NCBI RefSeq assembly: GCF_003589595.1
Contig: NW_020655740.1
Span: forward strand, 742,730-806,729
From: Hyposmocoma kahamanoa
Taxonomy: Eukaryota; Arthropoda; Insecta; Lepidoptera; Cosmopterigidae
Direction of reading: 5' to 3'
Length of the DNA: 64,000 nt
Positions 35,470 through 48,040 of this stretch are shown here, piece by piece. A program made the position numbers and the translations under genes. The first letter of the stretch is position 1, and the number at the start of each line of letters is the position of its first letter. The notes beneath the pieces were generated by a model that was not told where the DNA came from, ran no database searches, and worked only from the letters and a program-made list of their open reading frames with translations.

Positions 35470-37870
35470 TATAATGAGGGAATAAGCTTCCGGTTGTTCG
35501 TATCACCCATCTGATCTTGTGCTAGTACGCGACTTTGACGATATCCCCTAATTCTGTCATCGTTTCCTGGCTTCCATTTGTCGCTTTACTCTGTGATATA
35601 CACGGCTTCGAATTAAAATAATTATTACAATTTAATGGTTTAGGGATAAACTACGTATAGGTACTTTAATCTGAATACCAAAGTGTAGAAGTTAGTGGCA
35701 AGGACTATCTTAGAAATATCATTCTTTATGGCTTATGTCAATGGCAACATGAGTTATATACCATATAAATATAAAAGAATCTATAGAGGTACCATTGTAT
35801 TTACAACACAGCCGCAGAGCTTATTGTGCACAATACATTATACAAGACAAAAATGAAAATGCTCTGTAGTTCTGTCAGGTTGTTTGATACTGAGATGTCG
35901 AACCAACCTATCGAATGATACTACCACAATCCACGTGCCTATTTCCGTTTGGACTCAGCGTAATTTGATACTTTTGACACCCTTGACCCTTAGGTATCTA
36001 ATGCATTAATATTAATATATTACGACGTCATTATGCAGCTTAATAGTATACAAATTGATAGATACATTACTTTCTCCAAAATTGCCATTTGTCTCCGTCC
36101 AAATTTTCCAGTATTTCCAGCCATTCCCTTTAAAATGCGCAGCTAGTTAAAATTCCGGTGAAAGAAAAACGTGTTCAGACGCCGGAAGAGCTCTCCGAGC
36201 GGAAGGTGTCCGCGTTTTGCGACTCTGGGTAAAAATAAACTTAACAACTTGCTATGCAGCTATCGAAAAAAGAGCTCTGACAACAGTCCCTGCTACATGT
36301 TTGCTATTTTCATTTTCATCACAGTCGGGGCTCTTTCTGAGGCGACAGAACCTTAACTAAGGGCTTAGTTTCCTAGTCGGAAAATAGATCAAACGCGGCG
36401 CGTGGTTGCATATTAATTTTCACCATAATTATACTTAATATCTGTGTATGTATTATCTGCCCGTCTATTTGCGTTTGGTTGCATAACGTTTGGCGCCATC
36501 CAGGTTTTCTCTGTTTCGGATTCTTTTGATGTTGTATTTGCGGTGTCGTTTTGGGCAGTGAGTATGTTACTTGTTTAAATTGTTTGGATCTCTCTTTAGA
36601 ATGTACGATCGTTACGATTCGTGGTTGTTTATTTGATTTAGTTTGATACACTTCAGTAATACGATGAGTTATTTAGGCAATGAATTTACAACGACGCGAA
36701 TATTTTATATTTGTATGAACTATTCAGTTATAACGGACAATAAGAGCAGATTAGCACTTTCTACCTCTGTTTCTGGAAATGGAATAGCTTGATTAGGCAT
36801 TCGGCTACATAAAGTTTCATGCGAACGTACTGGCAGTCGACAAGTGGTGGTGTCGCTCTGATTTCGACCGCGCCCGCGCCGCGCCGCCTTCCATTCAGGC
36901 GTGTCACCCGACAACGCGTCACGATTCTCGCGCTGCGGTGATGCGCCTGCGCCACTTCACCCAATTCCAAATATCGTTTCTATTTTCATATTCCTGTTGT
37001 CACGCGCTTCCTGATTCAATAACCGTCCACCGACTCGCTGTTATACTGTTTTTACTCTTGTTAATAAAATTTATGTATTTTGATAAGTGCTTATTGTTTT
37101 TAGTATAAAATAAAATGGTTCACCAATCGCACATACACGATTATTCGTCTTTATGGTTTTCAATGGATCAATAGTGTAAACAAATCCGTATGATTTGTGG
37201 TCTGTTTCTACTAAACCGCATTGTGGGTCGTCAACAGTGATTATGAATTCCACGCAGGTACGCGCGGACTGTTACGGACACAGCGGATGTCCTAAAGCAA
37301 TCGGCTCGCGCTTAGAATGCTTATTTAATCTTTAGTTAATTGTTCCTTAACCGACTATGAAAAAGGTGGAGATTCTAAAGTGGTCGGTTCATAGAACTGC
37401 ATCTGCTCAGTGTCAGCTGCCGACTGTTTAGTGTAAACGATGTGGAATAAATCCTAGAAGGTTTAGAAAAAATCTTATAAGGCACCGCGGGTTTTTAAAT
37501 GTGGAATTGATTATTTTGTATTTTGTTCTAAGATCCTATAAGGTCATCAGAACCTACCGTGTGCGTAGAATAATCAGTGTTTAATAGTCCAGCAGTGGTT
37601 TATCTACTTTGCAGTGTAGTACCAACTTTGCATTCTATTTATATTATACATTGAATTTAGTGCAAACTTGAAAAGTAGACCTTCCTTCACCATATCCAAA
37701 CTAATATTATAAATTCGAAAGTAATTCTGCTTTCACACCAAAACCACTGAACCAATTTTGATGTATTTTGGTATAGAGATAGATGAGACCTAGGAGAAGG
37801 ACATAGGCTAGGACATAGACTTTTTGTCACAAAAATAAATCTTTTAGGGGGTGAAATAGAAAATGATTAA
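35470..37870. other. Spacer with one CpG-rich islet (36810-36960)
   Basis: No gene recognised. Bases 36830-36955 are GC- and CpG-rich (CGACCGCGCCCGCGCCGCGCC, GCGCTGCGGTGATGCGCC) in otherwise AT-rich DNA and could be a promoter or first exon; orientation is unclear. Short open frames at 36720-36970 (minus) are a by-product of the high GC. Confidence 0.4.
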
Positions 37871-37873
37871 GTA

Positions 37874-38146
37874 GCTGTAGAACGCCTTGTGAAAGATTCC
37901 TATTTCTGCCGCCAAGCAATAATGTCAGTGTTACTGGGTTTGGTTTAGAAGGGGCTGAGTGCTGGTGAAATTCCAGGCACATGGGACTTGTCAACTTATG
38001 TCTCAGGTGACAGGCGCAGTGTCAGTGCTCGTTAGACATCAGCGATTTAAAGCTCTGAGTGGCACTGCAAACTGTTATGGACAGGCGTGTCGCTTACCGC
38101 CAGGTACACGACTTGTTCGTCCCATCACTTGATATTATAAAAAAAG
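37874..38146 (-). repeat. Family A repeat, near full length
   Basis: CTTGTGAAAGA..TTTCTGCCGCCAAGCAATAATG..GGCACATGGGACTTGTCAAC..GACAGGCGTGTCGCTTACCGCC..TTGTTCGTCCCATCACTTG followed by TATTATAAAAAAAG. Confidence 0.85.
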
Positions 38147-38149
38147 ATG

Positions 38150-39625
38150 ACAAATTGGTATGGAGAACCAATTATTTCTCAAGCAAGCGATCTGAAAATT
38201 CATATTTAAACCTTTAGTAAGAATTGAACAATATTTCAGTGTTTTTAATGCTTATTAAGTACTGGTCCTCGCAAATGTAAACGTCAGAGTCGACACGCCA
38301 AGAAGAAACCAGTGTTTTTAGGGAATGAGTTAGGGTACACGAAGTATACTTATTATACGCAGATGAAGTCGCGGGCACCAGATAGTAATGTAAATGATAC
38401 GACTATGTCTAGACAGACATAAGCGTTTGCCACGCGATGTGCGGCTGCGGTTATTGAATAATTTAAGTTGTATTATGTTGTGGTTACAATAATACTCGTA
38501 ATAGGTTTACGGTGAGTTACTACTATTTACAGCCTTCTTTTGCATTGACTACTATTATAATGTAGTACAGAATCATACTTTAATGTCTTTCATGGCCATA
38601 GAGGATTTTTATTACTTTTCATGCGTTTTATTTACTTGAGTACATTTTAGTGTTACTTCAATGTAGTAATTTATCCTAATGAAGGAGATAATACACTGAA
38701 TATACTTTAAAATCGATCTTCTTGTTAAAGATAGGGAATTCAGCAACAGGCTTCCCGACAGGAGGGCTTCGCTTCCTCGAAAATATGTTGTTTAACATGA
38801 TTAGAATGTGCTTTCGTAAACATTTTCTAAGTTTCCGCTTAATCTGACAAGCATTTGGTAAAGGTGTAGGCTGGGTATTAATCCCACGGAAGAAAAAAAA
38901 ATGGAGAATCTCTGTCGCCAAAACTCACACAAGCGTAATCTTAAACACTACAAAATCTTGATAATAATTGATCGTAAATTTTACCCAGTTAGCATAACGT
39001 TGAACGTTCAATACCCATTATTGCAAGTTACGACGTTTTCATTTTATATTGATGTTTAATTCAATGTGCTGCCATCTAGTGGCCACAGCTGGAAAGACTA
39101 TGAGACGACGAACGATTAACGCCGATTAATTAACGTTGTCCAAAAAAAAGTCGACAATATTGCAGCGGTGCAAGGTCTACTTTCGATTCTTATAACAAAC
39201 AATTTATTACGACAAAAAAAATGAAAAATTCATTTAAATTGAATTAAATTGAATTAATTAAATAATTAAAAGAAAAAAATAAAACGATGATATCAAACAC
39301 CGCCATAGGTAAGGCATTTCGCCAAGATTTTCGAGATTTTACATGAGATAATTGACACGACCATAACATACATATAAAGCGAAAATGGCGACCTGAGTCT
39401 AAATATGTGGAACTCCGCGTACTGTTGCCATACGTGGCACGCCCACTAAGCGTTCTACTGTGTTTATTGTTCTGTGATTAATCCGTACACAAATACCAAT
39501 TTAAATACACAGACTCTGTTTACCGCTGTGGCATAGTGAAGCCATAGAATGCTATTATTATATGTCTTTTTATCTCCCGGGGTGTAGTATTTATTGGTAC
39601 TAAAGTATTGAAGAAAATATATGCA
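38150..39625. other. Spacer without recognisable genes
   Basis: AT-rich; TGCTGCCATCTAGTGGCCACAG near 39070 resembles a common insect repeat motif but is too short to assign. Confidence 0.35.
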
Positions 39626-39629
39626 TGTC

Positions 39630-39766
39630 GAGCTCTTAGGTTTTCGCGATTGTTACACATAGGAAATGAAACTATTTTTCCGGATTTAAATCGCGAAACG
39701 TCGGTTTGTTTGAAAAAACAAACACGCGCGATTTAAATGCTGAAAAATAGTTTCATTTTCTAATAT
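39630..39766. mobile_element. Minimal foldback element (family B)
   Basis: Arms of about 34 bp (GAAATGAAACTATTTTTCCGG..AAATCGCG and complement) surround AAACGTCGGTTTGTTTGAAAAAACAAACACG. This equals the outermost parts of the full element joined together, as after a large internal deletion. The left flank GTTTTCGCGATTGTTACACATAG is the usual outer segment. Confidence 0.75.
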
Positions 39767-39989
39767 ATATGCAATTTCAATATTTTTTCTTGAATAGAAT
39801 GTTAAGTGCGTTGGGTAAATACATAGAGAAAGTGTCAGCAGCGCCCGCGACGAGTATATTGATATGTTGTACAAATATTTAGACAGACATGACTTTCTTG
39901 GGCTCACACGAGCCCTTTTTGAGGCCATTTAGACTGTTAGCTCGTTCGTCAAACATATTCGCATAGGTAAATATTTTAGTAGGAAAAAC

Positions 39990-41490
39990 CAATAAAAGAC
40001 GTACGAGGCAAAAGTCTGTATCACTGGTGACCTTCCCTCGAAGTAAGTTGCCGGAACTGACTGATCTGAGGGGTGTGAACAGGGGATCTACTCCCATTAT
40101 CCGTTACATTACACCCTGGCATAAAAGTGTATTTAATCTAAAATGAATTAGCACCCTTAATGTAATAAAGCTACATCTGCAAAATAACAACTATTTATGA
40201 CTTTGAAAGAGTACACGAATTACATTAGGCGGTAACTTTGTTATGCTTAAATAGTCTTGGACTAGCGCAAGATCAGATGGATTAGATCAGACTATTCGCC
40301 GGTTTATAATTAGGAAATGAAATTATTTTTCCGGATTTAAATCGTGTATATTTGTTTTTTCAAACAAACCGACGTTTCGGGACCTTTACAGGTCCCATGG
40401 TCACGGTTGACTGAGGTGGCACAGTCTTCAACCAGTTATGTCTAATACTAATGCATTTTTCACTATAGTTACAATAGTTATTAATTAAATATCTTATTAT
40501 GAATTTTACAAAGAAACCATTCCAATTTACGTTACATTAAGTTTTACAAATTATTTTATTGAATGAATTTTTATTAAGTTGAATTTATTATTAATTAATA
40601 ATAGAAATTAGAATAAACTAAAACATATTAATTAGTACTGCAGTCTTATGTCTGTTTGGGATTTTTCACCAGAGGAAATACTGGCTCCCAAACTGGTGGT
40701 ATGGAGAAACCATCTTCCCTGATTCCCTGTGTTCAACAGGGAAGATGACTAAAACGTAATGTAGCGTAAATTGGAATGTTTCTTTGTAAAATTATAAAGA
40801 AGGTATTAAATTAATAACTATAGTGAAAAAGTAGGGTGGTTTGCATTAATATTAGACATAACTGGTTGAAGACTGTACCACCTCAGTCAACCGTAACCAT
40901 GGGACCTGTACAGGGCCCGAAACGTCGGTTTGTTTGAAAAAAAACAAATATACGCGATTTAAATCCGGAAAAATAGTTTCATTTCCTATGTGTAGCAATC
41001 GCGAAAATTTAAGAACTTTATAAGTAATTTAAATATTCCCGGAGTACTTACATCACAATGTATTATTCGTATGTTACTCCAACACGATAGCCTCGACAAC
41101 GAAAAGTTTTATGAATTAGATTCAGTGTCAATTTTGCTTCAAGCGTGTCAATCAACTCGGTGGTCGATTACATCTATTTAGTTGTCACAGAGTGTATTTT
41201 TATTTTTAGTTATCATCAACCCAGGGTTAAGGCGTACGCCACACTTGAGGACTCGTTTCTAATGGTTGTAAACTTGTATTGACTGAACAGGTTTCATCAG
41301 GATTCACAAATGTATGTATTTTAGAAATTAAAGTCTAAGGGCACATGCTGCCACAGGGCGGATGCGCCACCATTCTCCCGCTGGGCTAGGAAGAGACCAT
41401 ACTTTCACTTGCATCAGCCTCTTTATACGTGCCTGTTTATTCTTGGTACTTTTAACATGGACTTTTTTAAGGATATTCCCGAATACAACC
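39990..41490 (-). repeat. Long dispersed repeat, arm 2 of an inverted pair, interrupted by a foldback element
   Basis: Reverse complement of 34615-35460, with the foldback element 40310-41016 inserted in the middle. GTGTAAT..GGATCT..GATCAGTCAGTTCC is at the inner side and GGACTTTTTTAAGGATATTCCCGAATAC at the outer side. Interior lengths differ slightly. Confidence 0.75.
40310..41016. mobile_element. Foldback element (family B), copy 2, about 707 bp, with a near-empty site at 35110-35170
   Basis: Long inverted arms (about 40313-40545 and 40748-41016) include AAACAAACCGACGTTTCGGG, CCCATGGTCACGGTTGACTG and TACGTTACATTAAG-type blocks, with an AT-rich core carrying GAGGAAATACTGG. A candidate 7-bp duplication TTTATAA flanks it (40303-40309, 41017-41023). 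The other arm of the inverted repeat (near 35110-35170) lacks the element. Confidence 0.8.
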
Positions 41491-41499
41491 AAGAGTTCA

Positions 41500-43290
41500 G
41501 GCCATAGTACACCACACTGCGGGCCTCGTTTCTAATGGCGGCATTTTATATTTATTCGCTATTGAGTGATTGATGTATGTACATAGTGACCAAATATGAT
41601 CGTTTACACATGAAGCCAAATAAGGAGTTAAAATAAAGAATATGGTCATAGTGTGGACGATTTACTTGCGTATTTGCCTCTTTTGTTCCTTTGATTTGCG
41701 TCGATAAACCGACTTGCACGTGGTAACGCCAGTTTGGTGTTTGCTGTATTTGTCGAATAGGCAAACGAGGCAAAAACTTTGTCACGTGGTGATTGTTTGT
41801 CAAATATATCAAATACGCAATTACAAATAACCATGTGAAGTGGCACTATAAAGGGTTGCTAACATATCGACTATTTTTACTACTAATTAAGGCTCTATTT
41901 ATATTAATTTTTTGTAACAATTATGTACATAGCGTAATTAACTTTATGGTCAATCGTGTAACGTATGTAGTTTGTACGGTAAACAATAATTGATCGTTAC
42001 AAAAATCCCTTATAGTCCGTTCCGTCGCAATATAAATAGAGCCTAAGCATTTTTATGCTTAAACAGGGGAGTTATAAAATTCCACAAACAGGTACATGTA
42101 ATTTGTTTCATATAGTTGGTATTATTTTCTAATAATAACAATAATAGTAATTTATTTCTTTCCTACTTTAGATTTACAATAATAGGGTCAGGAATCTCCT
42201 TTTAAGTATAGCAATGCCTGTGTTAGCATACTCCGCTCTTCTACGTCCATATCTGTACTGCATCTAACAGATCTGTCTTAATCTTATTTGTATATACAAC
42301 AGTCACAGGTATTTAAAGCAGTTATTTAATAAGAAAGTTTTGTAGAGTAGGTATAAGGCGTTTAGAATTAAGACACAAGTACACACATTCTCACTATTAT
42401 ATCATATATACACACACAGACGCACATATAATGTAATGTACACATAAATACAAAAAACACATAATATATATACGAAGAAATATATACATACTATTAGGAA
42501 GTTTCAGAAATAAAATTCCAACTCCTTGTGTTCTTCGTTTATTGATATGAAGACATTACTATTATACACTTTGCATGATAAAATGGCACGGTAAAGCAAG
42601 ATGAGAGGCACTGTCCTCTGAGACTCCAACAAACAGAATGTCGAGCACTCGAGTATCACAAATTAAGAAACGTTAGCAGTATGGTGGGAGCTTTTTGGTA
42701 GGGCTGCATTTTTGGCGCCACCAACATAGTGTATTGTGGCGCCATTAACTAAAGCTACTGGCGCTACCAACCTAACAATGTAGCAACGGAAACAATGCTC
42801 ATGACCAAATATACTCTTTAATATAAATAGTGCTCTAATATTACAAAAATATAATTACAATAGGACAAAATTATTTATATATCTAATATGTCGCTTACAA
42901 TACACATAAATGAAGTGACAAATTTATTATCATACGTTTTGCTCGTTTTATATACAATTCAATGCCGCGTATTTTAAGTTAATATAATGTGACCGTGTGG
43001 TAAAGGATTTATTTTTAATTATCTTAATTTTATTATTCACTTTTAATCTAAGGTGTGTTAAAGCGAGAGCTTGTGGATGATCTTCCATTAGACTTAATGT
43101 ATGCAGTACAGTGTTTCAACTTCCTAATAATTGAGGGTTTTCGGCCATTTGAGTAACATACCATTACATTCATACATTTGTTTTTTATAAATATCAAATT
43201 TATAAATTTTATGACTATGATTTATGGCATTAGTGTTGATTCTCCAGCAGTCATCCTCCTAACATTCTTGTTTCTTTTACGTAAACATAC
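41500..43290. other. Spacer without recognisable genes
   Basis: AT-rich, with CA/TA-rich low complexity at 42390-42480. No repeat family from elsewhere in the window is clear. Short frames at 41552-41993 are not gene-like. Confidence 0.35.
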
Positions 43291-43588
43291 CTAGTTATAA
43301 TAACTTTTTTATTAAAAAAACCGACGAAAAAATTTCGTGAAATTACATTACGATGATCTTTGCTTCAAATTTCGTATGACTTGTTGAGGTTATGATCTCC
43401 GGTACACGATGTCAAAATCTTGTCAAAATGGCTTTTCGTGGTAGCTTTATCAACGTCGGACACCCATATAAATCACGCGTTTCATTCCGCAATCGTTCCA
43501 CAATCGGGCACATAACGCGTTTCGTAGTAAGAAATTATAAAACGAAGGACGTACGCAGCTACGTGTATCGGATTTTACTTTACCAAGT

Positions 43589-44240
43589 CTAATGACATAC
43601 GGCATTTTGCTTTGGGGTAATGCCGCCGATATCAATAGAATCTTTGTCCTGCAGAAACGTACAGTTAGGGCAATTTACAATCTGGCCCCAAAGTATCTTT
43701 GAGAGATAAGTTTAAGGAAATTAACATTCTTACACTAGCGTCCCAGTACATTTATGAAAATGTAATTTATGTTAAAAGGAATAGTAATTTATTTATGAAA
43801 AATAGTGACAGACATAACATTAATACGAGGAATAGAAATAAACTAGCTTTTCTTGATAGTCGTCTTCACAAAGTCAAAAAATCATTTAAGGGGCAATGTG
43901 TATGCTTCTATAACAAGAGTCCGGTACAAAATTTGCCTTTCACGAGGTTTAAAACTATAGTGAAACAAAAACTTTATACTAAAGGTTATTATACAACTTC
44001 TGCGTACTTGGATGACATAAATCCGTGGTAGTAACCAATTTCTGATGTTTCAAATAAAAAAAAAATATTGTAAATGTTATTTACAAAGAGCAACCCCTAG
44101 AGTTTCTTGCTCATTCTTCTCAGGGGAATCTGCCTTACGAATGAGCGGTAGAGTTTAACCATTGTGACGATTTCAAGTGTAATAATGCTTACCTATGAAA
44201 TAAAGATTATTTTGAATTTGAATTTTGAATTTGAATTTGA
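43589..44240 (+). mobile_element. 5'-truncated LINE, C-terminal coding end and 3' tail (plus copy)
   Basis: Translation gives the C-terminal region of a Jockey/CR1-type non-LTR retrotransposon: LMTYGILLWGNAADINRIFV.. VRAIYN, then after a frame break FKEINILTLASQYIYENVIY, NTRNRNKLAF and GYYTTSAYLDDINPW to the stop at 44031. The 3' UTR has ATGAGC..AGAGTTTCTTGCTC-type sequence and ends in a (TTTGAA)n-like tail at about 44205-44240. Confidence 0.85.
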
Positions 44241-44274
44241 ACAAGTAGTCTCTCGGATTCATCCTCTTCATTGC

Positions 44275-44642
44275 TAACATTAGAGGTGGAATATTTTATT
44301 CAAATTTAAATGGGACCAATACTGAAGTACCCTCTTTCCAACAAAAAAAAAGAATCACCACGTAACATACAAAAAAGTACAGTCCAATTGAGAACCTCCT
44401 CCATTTTTTGGAGTCGGTTAAATAACCTCCCAAATAAAACAATGCACTTCAAAATGGCCATAACGTTACCATCTATAAGCCAAGTACTCGATCGACCAAT
44501 ACAAAGAGATCAATCACGACAGCTTTTATGTAATTGGGGAATTGGGTCATTTAGTTGGGTAAACTGCAGACTGTCCTGGTTACAGCATCAGGGAGTCTAC
44601 ATGACCTTTGTCCGAAACGATTATTGTCAGGTAAGTAATACT
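44275..44642 (+). repeat. 360-bp dispersed duplicate, copy 2
   Basis: Partner of 19350-19710. An exon-like block (about 44430-44630) is open in one frame up to a CAG|GTAAGT donor at 44631. A second GAACCTCCTCC..AGAAGTCGGTTAA tail follows at 44725-44765, so the unit may itself be part of a larger element. Confidence 0.8.
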
Positions 44643-44861
44643 AAAAACTACAACGAAAAAGAATAATCGGCCGGAGTTATCGCTGAACATACATATATAT
44701 GAAAAAAAAAACGAAAAAGTCAATCGAATTGAGAACCTCCTCCTTTTTTTTAGAAGTCGGTTAAACACAGCTGATATTTTCTAATGTTTATAAAATGGAA
44801 TGACGGTCAGTCGTATGAGACATATAAAGGTCCCCGAAACGTTGGTTTTTTGAATTACTTT

Positions 44862-45070
44862 TACTGCCTCCGTGGCCGAACGGTTACCATGCAGTCCAGT
44901 CACGCAGAGGTCTCGGGTTCGATTCCCGGGCCGGGAGAAATATTTATATGGCCAACATTTATCTTTCTTGTGAGTTTAGTGTAGTTTGTGGTTTTCTATG
45001 TGCGTGTCCATGGCACCCGCGACATAGGGTTTCCATAGTGCGGGGCTATGTTGAGTGTGTGCGTTAATTA
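44862..45070 (+). mobile_element. SINE-2 copy 4
   Basis: A box TGGCCGAACGG and B box GGTTCGATTCC are intact, followed by the full body ending CGGGGCTATGTTGAGTGTGTGCG. Confidence 0.88.
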
Positions 45071-45218
45071 ATAAAACACTTTCTTTCGGCTTCCGTTAGT
45101 TAATTTCACAGCCCACTGCTGAGCAGGAATGCCGGTTCGTCTCGACAAAACCAGTAGACTTGTTATTCAATGTACGATTTGGCGTTGCGTTTTTCGCTAA
45201 AGAGCATGTTTTATATCT

Positions 45219-45253
45219 AGTGACGGGACGAACAAGCCGTGCGCCTGATGGTA
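45219..45253 (+). repeat. Family A fragment cut off by SINE-2
   Basis: AGTGACGGGACGAACAAGCCGTGCGCCTGATGGTA, where family A stops exactly at the start of the adjacent minus-strand SINE-2. Confidence 0.75.
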
Positions 45254-45360
45254 GAGAAATAAATGTAAGCCATACAAACATTTCTTCCGGCTCGGGAATC
45301 GAACCTGGGACCTCTGCGTGGCAGTCCGGCATGGTAACCGTTCGGCCACGGAGGCAGTTA
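45254..45360 (-). mobile_element. SINE-2 copy 5, truncated
   Basis: Only the tRNA-like head and first body bases remain (A box TGGCCGAACGG, B box GGTTCGATTCC on the minus strand). It faces copy 4 (44862-45070) in inverted orientation. Confidence 0.85.
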
Positions 45361-46012
45361 AATCTTTATTTCATAGGTAAGCATTATTACACTTGAAGTC
45401 GTCACGTTGGTTAAACTTTATCGCTCATTCGTAAGGCAGATTCCCCTGAGAAGAATGAGCAAGAAACTCTAGGGGTTGCTGTTTTTAAATAACATCTGTA
45501 CACATTTACAATATTTTTGTTTGTTTTCAAACGTCAGAGATCGAGACTACCTCCATCAGATAAACGGGTTACTGCCACGGATTTTTGTCATCCAAGTACG
45601 CAGAAGTTGTATAATAACCTTTAGTATAAAGTTTTTGTTTCACTATAGTTTTAAATCTCGTGAATTTTGTATATCAATCGGAATCTTGTTATAAAAGCGT
45701 ACACTTAAATGATTTTCTGACTTTGTGAAGACGACTATCAAGAAAAGCTAGTTTATTTCTATTCCTCGTGTTAATGTTATGTCTGTCACTATTTTTCATA
45801 AATAAATTACTATTCCTTTTAACATAAATTATATTTTCATAAATGTATTGTGAGGCTAGTGTAAGAATGTTAATTTCCTTAAACTTATCTGTCAAAGATA
45901 CTCTGGGGCTCAGATTGTAAATTGCCCTAACTGCACGTTTCTGCAGGACAAAGATTCTATTGATATCGGCTGCATTACACCAAAGAAAAATGCCGTATGT
46001 CATTAGACGTAG
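45361..46012 (-). mobile_element. 5'-truncated LINE, minus copy
   Basis: Same family as 43589-44240: YGIFLWCNAADINRIFVLQK, FKEINILTLASQYIYENIIY and NTRNRNKLAFLDSRLHK read on the minus strand. The 3' UTR extends down to TCTTTATTTCATAGG at 45364. The frame is open across the region broken in the plus copy. Confidence 0.85.
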
Positions 46013-46290
46013 TACGTCTGAGACGAATGAGCATGAACCTCTAGGGGATACTCTTTGTGAATACACATTTGAATACATTTATCATTACACTATGTAATTT
46101 AAACATAGATTAGATTAGATCGAGAACACCTGCAAGAGCTAGACGTGTCACTACCACGTATTTATGTCATCCAAGTACACAGAAGCTGTATAACAACCTC
46201 TTATATACAGCTTGTTACTTATAGAGCGTATACATAATTATCCCTTGAATGAATTTGAAACTGTATGAAGACGACTGTCAAGAGCAGTTG
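46013..46290 (-). mobile_element. Second LINE 3' fragment in tandem
   Basis: Repeats the blocks GAGACGAATGAGCATGAACCTCTAGGGG, CACGTATTTATGTCATCCAAGTAC and GAAGACGACTGTCAAGAG in the same order and orientation as 45361-45750, with loss of the coding part. Confidence 0.65.
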
Positions 46291-46451
46291 GTTTGTTTTT
46301 AATCGACTTCAAAAAAAGGCGGAGCTTCTCAATTCGATTGTATTTTTTTTATCTTTGTGTTACGCTATTACTTGTGAACTGATTTTGATGTTACTTTTAC
46401 ATTTAAGTTTGAAGAAAATATTCCACCTGTATCAAATGGATGTAATACCAC

Positions 46452-46679
46452 CATTGACTTACAATTATATGGACGTCGGGTCCGCGCTAAAAAGTGTCCG
46501 CACTTGTAAGGCGCTAAAATCGTATACAGAGCGCGACACTCCGCTTTAGTCTTCATTTGTTCGACTGACAGCGCGATACTGCGATGACATTACAATTTAA
46601 ATTTCGAATAGGTTGACTTGGGACATTTTTTTCGTGGTTTTTGTATTAGACCCGTCATCTATTTATTTGTAAGTCAATG
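46452..46679. mobile_element. MITE with 8-bp target duplication, copy 3, 228 bp
   Basis: Same CATTGACTTACAA ends. The perfect duplication AATACCAC is at 46444-46451 and 46680-46687. It is shorter than copies 1 and 2 by about 58 bp of internal deletions. Confidence 0.92.
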
Positions 46680-46689
46680 AATACCACGC

Positions 46690-48035
46690 ACTTTCAGAAT
46701 AAATAAAAAGTTTTAATTATTATACCTTGTGTTAATTATAACATTAGCACGAGGAATAATAATTGTAACTTTTAGACATAAGTCTGTCACCATTTTTCAT
46801 AAAGAAATTCTATATTTATTTACAATTACTTTCTCTCCTCTATACTTTGACACAATGTAAGACCCAATTTATATTGCCGCAGAACGAAATGTAACCGAAT
46901 TTTTGTAATCATAGCATGATGTATTTTGTAACGTACATAGCAGATACGAACCAAAAAACGTATGTAAGATATGTATGTTACACAATGACACAACGTTCAT
47001 TAAGCTACTAACTATGCACTTCACATTTCGTTATGAGAAATTCTGTTTCGCTGCCGAGTAAATAGAGTGGAGTAACACTAAATGAAGAAGTAAATTATTG
47101 TATTGCTTTTCGATATATTCATTCATTAAAATCGGTAGACAAGAGCTACTTAATAGGGTTTATATTATTTTGTTTTTAGTTGAAACGTGGTGAAGGGTGG
47201 AATTTGTATCTGAAATGTCGTTTAAGAATAAATAAATAGCGTAAAGGGATACGTGCCTTTATCCATGTAGGTACGCGTAAGTTGTTTAACTCAGAAATTT
47301 GTGAGTAGAATCTTTTTACACTAGGGCTGTCATTCCGGGAGTCTCAACATCGAAAATTTTGCGATTTTGTGACTTAGTCAATTAAACAGTATTAAAAATC
47401 TACTAAACCAACAGTTTTTTTTTTATTATGATTACCTACTTGTGGAGATTTAACAACGGTAGTAACAAAATCCGGTCCTCTCTATCTGAAATTACATTAA
47501 GCTCCCTTTGTTTTTCATGTGCGCGCTATAAAAATGTAAGTTTCGCAAATTATTTTTGTCTATAATTTTGACTTAACAAAGAATTTGATCTTTATGTTTT
47601 GTCCGCCTAAACGCCTACGGAAACCTTTTTCTAAATAGTTACGGGTCTCGATTTTAGTTATCCGAAAAAATCTTCTGCTAAATATGTCCCTCCCCATCGA
47701 ACGCCATCACTATAGATTCGATAGATTAGAAGATTAGAATAAGAATAGATAGATTCGATATTCGATCGTCTATAAATTCTATTTCATGCGTACACCGCCA
47801 TTTAAAAAATCAACAGATATCCTGTATCATATTTATTAACATAAAGTACATATGTATATATGGTTACATAAATATACCAGATAACAATTGATAATTATTT
47901 ATATTAAACATTTTCGTTTGGTTGCGACACGGAAAGGCGTGCGATTTTGTTCTCCTTACAGTATCGATGGTATACACTATAATGCTTGCCATCCTTATAA
48001 AAGGCTTTGCCAATCGATGTAAGGTACTTGCCGAT
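46690..48035. other. Spacer without recognisable genes
   Basis: AT-rich; a short AGATTCGATA/AGATTAGAA repeat near 47712-47765. No coding signal. Confidence 0.35.
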
Positions 48036-48040
48036 TGTTA

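Noticed and set aside
43699..44031. A 110-codon open frame as a stand-alone gene
   Set aside because: Its sequence is the C-terminal end of a LINE polyprotein, duplicated in reverse at 45689-46012, with a typical LINE 3' tail.
44310..44666. A 118-codon frame as a gene
   Set aside because: It lies in a dispersed duplicate, runs through the repeat tail, and the partner copy at 19350-19710 has a stop in frame.
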